From contig JAZQAK010000047.1 in NCBI GenBank assembly GCA_045545175.1, positions 62,001 to 126,000 of the forward strand: DNA of 64,000 nt, in the 5' to 3' direction. This stretch comes from RGIG6165 sp045545175 (GTDB lineage: Bacteria; Bacillota; Clostridia; Oscillospirales; Feifaniaceae). The notes under the pieces were generated by a model. It saw only the letters and a list, made by a program, of their open reading frames with translations. It was not told where the DNA came from and made no database searches. Of this stretch, positions 60,147 to 64,000 are shown in pieces (within the stretch, counting starts at the first letter, position 1; every line of letters begins with the position of its first letter). Both the position numbers and the translations under genes were made by a program.

Positions 60147-62549
60147 TTATTTTACAACAATATTTGCTAATTTATTCTTGACATATATCGTTTTAATTAC
60201 CGTCTTTCCTTCAAGATGAACTGCAAGTTCGGGATTGTTTTTTATCATTTCGATAACTGCATCCTGCTCTGAATCTGCAGGAATAAGAAGTCTGCCTTTG
60301 AGTTTACCATTTACCTGTACTGCAATCTCGGCTTCACTGTCAATACATTTCGCCTCGTCATATGACGGCCATTCAGCAAGTGAACAAAGTCCCTTTTCTC
60401 CAAGCATATGCCACATTTCTTCACAGAGATGCGGTGCAAAAGGACAAAGGAGTTTAACAAAAGTCTTAAGTTCATCTTTTGTAAGTTTTTTAACGTCGTA
60501 TATTGTATTTATAAGTGTCATCATACTTGCAATAGCTGTATTGAACTTCATTTCTTCAATGTCGCTTGACACTTTCTTTATCGTCTTATGGAATGCACTT
60601 TCAAGTTCGGGGGTAACACCGTTTCCCGAAGCGATATCATACAAATCTGCCACACGGTCAAGAAATCTCTTACAACCCTTAACACTGCTCTCACTCCACG
60701 GTGCTGCAGATGTGTAGTCACCCATAAAGAGAATATACGTACGCAGTACGTCAGCACCGAATTCATCTACAACGTCGTTGGGGTCAACAACGTTGCCCTT
60801 CGACTTACTCATCTTTTCACCGTCAGGTCCGAGAATAAGTCCCTGAGCCGTTCTCTTTGCATAAGGTTCCTTAGTCGGAACTTCGCCTATATCGTAAAGG
60901 AATCTGTGCCAGAAACGTGAGTAAATAAGGTGTCTTGTAACGTGCTCCATACCGCCGTTATACCAGTCAACAGGTAACCAGTAGTTCATCTTTTCCTTAT
61001 CAGCAAAAACTTTATCGTTTTTAGGATCAATGTACCTGAGGAAGTACCATGATGAACCTGCCCACTGAGGCATAGTATCGGTTTCTCTCTGTGCATCGGC
61101 ACCGCACTTGGGACACTTGCACTTTACGTATGACTCAATTTTAGCAAGCGGACTTTCGCCACCTTCACCCGGTTCAAAGTTTTCAACTTCAGGAAGTCTT
61201 AAAGGCAGTTCTTCATAAGGTACGCCTACAATTCCGCAATGAGGACAGTGAACTATCGGGATAGGCTCACCCCAATATCTCTGACGGTTGAATGCCCAGT
61301 CTTTCATTTTAAACTGAACACCTTTTTCGCAAATACCGTTCTGAGTGAGATACTCAAGCATTTTTTCAATAGATGAAGCCTTATCCGTAAGACCGTTTAA
61401 GAAATCGGAATTTATCATTTCACCGTCTTCGGCATACGCTTCTTTAGTAACGTCTCCACCCTTGATAACGGGGATTATATCTATACCGAACTTTGTTGCA
61501 AATTCCCAGTCACGCTGATCGTGTGCAGGAACAGCCATTATTGCACCTGTACCGTAACCCATCATTACATAATCTGATATGTAAATCGGTATCTCTTTTC
61601 CGCTTACGGGATTTATTGCAGTAAAGCCCTCAAGTCTAACACCCGTTTTTTCCTTTACAAGCTGAGTTCTTTCAAATTCAGTCTTCTTACTGCATTCATC
61701 ACGGTACGCAGTAACAGCGTCCATATTTGCAATTTTAGAAGCATACTTGTCTATTATCGGATGTTCAGGTGCAATTACCATAAACGTTACACCGAAAAGT
61801 GTATCGGGACGAGTGGTATAAATACGCAGTTTTTCATCCGTATCTTTTATGCCGAAATTGACAAATGCGCCTGTTGACTTACCAATCCAGTTGACCTGCT
61901 GCATCTTGATATTTCCAAGATAATCAACGTCTTCAAGACCTTCAAGAAGTTTATCCGCATATTCGGTAATACGCAGATACCATACGTCCTTTGATTTCTG
62001 AACAATATCGCTGTGACAAATATCACATTTACCGCCCTGAGAGTCCTCATTAGAGAGAACGACCTTACAACTCGGACAATAGTTTACAAGAGCCTTATCC
62101 CTGAACACAAGACCGTGGTCAAGCATTTTTCTGAATATCCATTGAGTCCACTTATAGTAATCTTCCTGTGTGGTATCTATCGTTTTCGTCCAGTCGAATG
62201 AAAAACCTACTCTCTTAAGCTGTGACGTAAAACGTTCAATATTTGTATCCGTAACTTTTCTCGGATGTATTCCCGTCTTTATTGCATAGTTTTCCGTAGG
62301 AAGTCCGTATGCATCAAATCCGAGCGGGAAAAGAACGTTATAACCCTGCATTCTTCTTTTTCTTGATATAACTTCAAGACCCGAATATGCCTTTATGTGA
62401 CCTACGTGCATTCCCGCACCACTCGGATACGGAAATTCTACGAGGCCGTAAAACTTAGGCTTGTCTGTATTTTCACTTGCAACAAACGTCTGCTCTTTTT
62501 CCCAGACATCCTGCCATTTCTTTTCGATTTCTTTAAAATCGTATCTCAT
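60147..62549 (-). CDS. leuS: leucyl-tRNA synthetase
   Basis: The 800 residues are full length. The HIGH motif appears as PYPSGAGMHVGHIKAYSG near 40-57, a zinc insertion CPSCKVVLSNEDSQGGKCDICHSD near 158, an editing (CP1) domain near 220-410 and KMSKSKGNVVDP near 570. It charges tRNA-Leu and hydrolyses mischarged products. It overlaps rsfS by 4 nt and has no T-box leader. Confidence 0.98.
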   Translation of the reverse strand: MRYDFKEIEKKWQDVWEKEQTFVASENTDKPKFYGLVEFPYPSGAGMHVGHIKAYSGLEVISRKRRMQGYNVLFPLGFDAYGLPTENYAIKTGIHPRKVTDTNIERFTSQLKRVGFSFDWTKTIDTTQEDYYKWTQWIFRKMLDHGLVFRDKALVNYCPSCKVVLSNEDSQGGKCDICHSDIVQKSKDVWYLRITEYADKLLEGLEDVDYLGNIKMQQVNWIGKSTGAFVNFGIKDTDEKLRIYTTRPDTLFGVTFMVIAPEHPIIDKYASKIANMDAVTAYRDECSKKTEFERTQLVKEKTGVRLEGFTAINPVSGKEIPIYISDYVMMGYGTGAIMAVPAHDQRDWEFATKFGIDIIPVIKGGDVTKEAYAEDGEMINSDFLNGLTDKASSIEKMLEYLTQNGICEKGVQFKMKDWAFNRQRYWGEPIPIVHCPHCGIVGVPYEELPLRLPEVENFEPGEGGESPLAKIESYVKCKCPKCGADAQRETDTMPQWAGSSWYFLRYIDPKNDKVFADKEKMNYWLPVDWYNGGMEHVTRHLIYSRFWHRFLYDIGEVPTKEPYAKRTAQGLILGPDGEKMSKSKGNVVDPNDVVDEFGADVLRTYILFMGDYTSAAPWSESSVKGCKRFLDRVADLYDIASGNGVTPELESAFHKTIKKVSSDIEEMKFNTAIASMMTLINTIYDVKKLTKDELKTFVKLLCPFAPHLCEEMWHMLGEKGLCSLAEWPSYDEAKCIDSEAEIAVQVNGKLKGRLLIPADSEQDAVIEMIKNNPELAVHLEGKTVIKTIYVKNKLANIVVK

Positions 62550-62926
62550 TTATGGTCTTCCCCTTCTGCTTCGATTATTTTAGAAATATCAACCGTTACG
62601 GCATCACGCCACAAACGCTCGATATTGTAATACTCTCTCGTGTCACGAAACATAACGTGAACAATAACACTGCCGTAATCAAGCAATATCCACGTTCCGC
62701 TTCTCTGACCCTCAATATGATGCGGTTCAACACCGCCTTCGGACAGTTTTTCATCTATGGCATCCGCAATAGCATTAACCTGCGTACTGCTGTTTCCGCT
62801 GCACAGAACGAAACAATCTGTCATCGGTGTAACTTCGCTTACGTCAAGCGCAGTAATATCACTGCCTTTTTTAGAATCAATTATCTTTACTATTTTTTCA
62901 GTTAATTCATATGCCTGTTTGTCCAC
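62546..62926 (-). CDS. rsfS: ribosomal silencing factor RsfS
   Basis: The 126 residues match the RsfS/Iojap family: ALDVSEVTPMTDCFVLCSGNSSTQVNAIAD (about 24-53) and WILLDYGSVIVHVMFRDTREYYNIERLW near 77-104. It binds L14 and blocks subunit joining under starvation. It starts with GTG, GGAGG ahead, and overlaps the LCP gene by 20 nt. The LCP-rsfS-leuS order is common in Clostridia. Confidence 0.96.
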   Translation of the reverse strand: MDKQAYELTEKIVKIIDSKKGSDITALDVSEVTPMTDCFVLCSGNSSTQVNAIADAIDEKLSEGGVEPHHIEGQRSGTWILLDYGSVIVHVMFRDTREYYNIERLWRDAVTVDISKIIEAEGEDHK

Positions 62927-64000
62927 TTTGTGCCTCCGTATCTATTACTATTTCTTCTGTTGGAACTTCTGTCTGCGGTATATCATCTTCACCTTCTGTT
63001 GATACATCCGGTACTTCTGTTATTTCTTCAGTTCCTGTCTTTTCGGTATCTGTAACCACATCTTCTGTTTCCGGGGTTACAACTTCCTCCTGCGGTATAT
63101 CAGCAATATCTTCAATGGGTTGTTCCTCCCGAGGAACATCTTCCTCCGGTATATCTTGAGCAACCTCTTCCTTCTTGTTTGAAGAAAAACCGCTGGTCTT
63201 TTTCGGCGGTGTGCTGTCAGCTACCTCAGAAAGACTTTTTCCGTCTTCATAGACGTATCCTTCAGGCGGTGCCTTTAGTTCTATCATAGCACACTGGCTT
63301 GGTTTTATGTCTTTTTTGTACGTGTTGAAATATTCGTTTATTATCCTTAAAGTCTCGTCTTTATAGAGAGAATAATAGGATGCACCGTTTCTCGAAGCAG
63401 ACGTTCCGGGTAAAGTAAACATCCTTATTTCCGAAAAATCCATATCAAGAGCCGACGTAACTATCTTTAAGGCGTTATTCTGTTTAATATTGGTTTTAAT
63501 TCCGTCAAAAGCAGTCATTATAACCTTCGGTATCAGCATCGGGTTATCTTTAAGTTTATTAACCGCAGATGCTAAGAATATCTGCTGAGCATCTATTCTC
63601 GCAATATCCGCAGCCGCATAACCTTTTCTGTATCTTACGAAACCTTCGGCATCCTTACCCATAAGCGTCTGTTTGCCTTTTTTAATATGAATACTCAGAT
63701 TCTGTGCAGGATCTTCGTAATTCATATCAAATTGAACGTCAACCTCAACACCACCCATTGCATCAACAACGTTTCTGAAGGTGTCAACGTCAACTATAAC
63801 GTAATAGTCAACGTCTATTCCGAAAGTTTCTTCGGTCTTTGCCACAAACTCATCCGACTTACCGTATGCATAAGCGGCATTGATTTTTTTACTGCCGCGA
63901 TCAGTTGCAATATAGGTATCTCTCGGTATAGACATACATGCTATTTGGTCTTCCACCGTGTCGTAGTGGATAAGCATAATGCTGTCCGTCCTTGTTCCAC
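62907..64000 (-). CDS. LCP (LytR-CpsA-Psr) family wall polymer ligase (5' partial)
   Basis: The frame stays open to the right edge, so the N-terminus with its membrane anchor is missing. The visible part starts GTRTDSIMLIHYD, the typical LCP core, and continues with SIPRDTYI, VDAMGGVEVDV and GFVRYRKGYAAADIARIDAQQ, which contains the conserved arginines. LCP proteins transfer lipid-linked polymers (teichoic acids, capsule) to peptidoglycan. After the catalytic domain comes an unusual Glu/Asp/Thr/Pro-rich tail of about 125 residues, probably disordered. It overlaps rsfS. Confidence 0.93.
   Translation of the reverse strand, partial: GTRTDSIMLIHYDTVEDQIACMSIPRDTYIATDRGSKKINAAYAYGKSDEFVAKTEETFGIDVDYYVIVDVDTFRNVVDAMGGVEVDVQFDMNYEDPAQNLSIHIKKGKQTLMGKDAEGFVRYRKGYAAADIARIDAQQIFLASAVNKLKDNPMLIPKVIMTAFDGIKTNIKQNNALKIVTSALDMDFSEIRMFTLPGTSASRNGASYYSLYKDETLRIINEYFNTYKKDIKPSQCAMIELKAPPEGYVYEDGKSLSEVADSTPPKKTSGFSSNKKEEVAQDIPEEDVPREEQPIEDIADIPQEEVVTPETEDVVTDTEKTGTEEITEVPDVSTEGEDDIPQTEVPTEEIVIDTEAQSGQTGI

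Noticed and set aside
62549..62930. T-box leader ahead of leuS or tyrS
   Set aside because: Both genes start within 5 nt of, or overlap, the preceding gene, leaving no room for a T-box.
1..64000. CRISPR array, rRNA operon or prophage
   Set aside because: No regularly spaced repeats, rRNA sequence, or phage structural/integrase genes were seen on either strand.

Overview
The window is an AT-rich chromosomal segment of an endospore-forming, anaerobic member of the Clostridia. The best fit is an uncultured gut or rumen relative of Ruminococcus/Oscillospiraceae. The evidence is Firmicutes-type polC, a complete spoIIIAA-AH operon, sigH-like and SpoIID-like genes, a membrane pyrophosphatase, the electron-bifurcating nfnAB pair, the MEP isoprenoid pathway and a dockerin-bearing secreted protein. 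Almost everything is ordinary core genome. Most genes lie on the minus strand, packed with overlapping start and stop codons. No CRISPR array, rRNA, prophage or complete insertion sequence was seen.

Layout. Positions 1-5 kb: nfnB (runs off the left edge), nfnA and radC share one promoter on the minus strand; opposite them lie an RluA-type pseudouridine synthase (predicted leaderless), a DUF4364 gene and a membrane protein. 5-10 kb: hemolysin III, then the unit DUF1858-trmK-nif3-rqcH, and sigH with a zinc-ribbon gene. 10-22 kb: pyrH-frr-uppS-cdsA-dxr-rseP-ispG-polC, preceded by rpsB-tsf, whose leader may fold as a pseudoknot. 22-28 kb: membrane pyrophosphatase, an SGNH hydrolase, and a small accessory pocket (a CPBP protease-NUDIX fusion, a 106-bp inverted-repeat element and a P-loop kinase) beside five tRNA genes. 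28-36 kb: hslO, yerC, tgt, queA and a SpoIID-like protein, then plus-strand asd-dapA-dapB.

36-42 kb: one 1,802-residue exported protein with Ig-like modules, three glycine-rich repeat blocks, a ComEC-type metallo-beta-lactamase core, FIVAR-like helices and a C-terminal dockerin. This is the most unusual gene here. 42-52 kb: the nusB-xseA-xseB-ispA-dxs-tlyA-nadK-argR-recN-tyrS operon. 52-57 kb: an Asp23 gene and the spoIIIA operon, preceded by a predicted short transcript that carries an 8-codon ORF and ends at a terminator just before a sigma-E-like promoter. 57-64 kb: efp with a Cys/Asp-rich CD1247-family gene, aroQ, an endonuclease IV-like gene, yqeG, rpsU, leuS, rsfS and a 5'-truncated LCP gene.

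Functional links: dxs, dxr, ispG, ispA and uppS give much of the route to undecaprenyl phosphate, which feeds the wall (the LCP protein ligates wall polymers; asd-dapAB leads to diaminopimelate). rpsB, tsf, frr, efp, rsfS, rqcH, tgt/queA, trmK, tlyA, leuS and tyrS serve translation. SigH, SpoIID and SpoIIIA serve sporulation. All functions are read from sequence motifs and gene order; no database search was possible.
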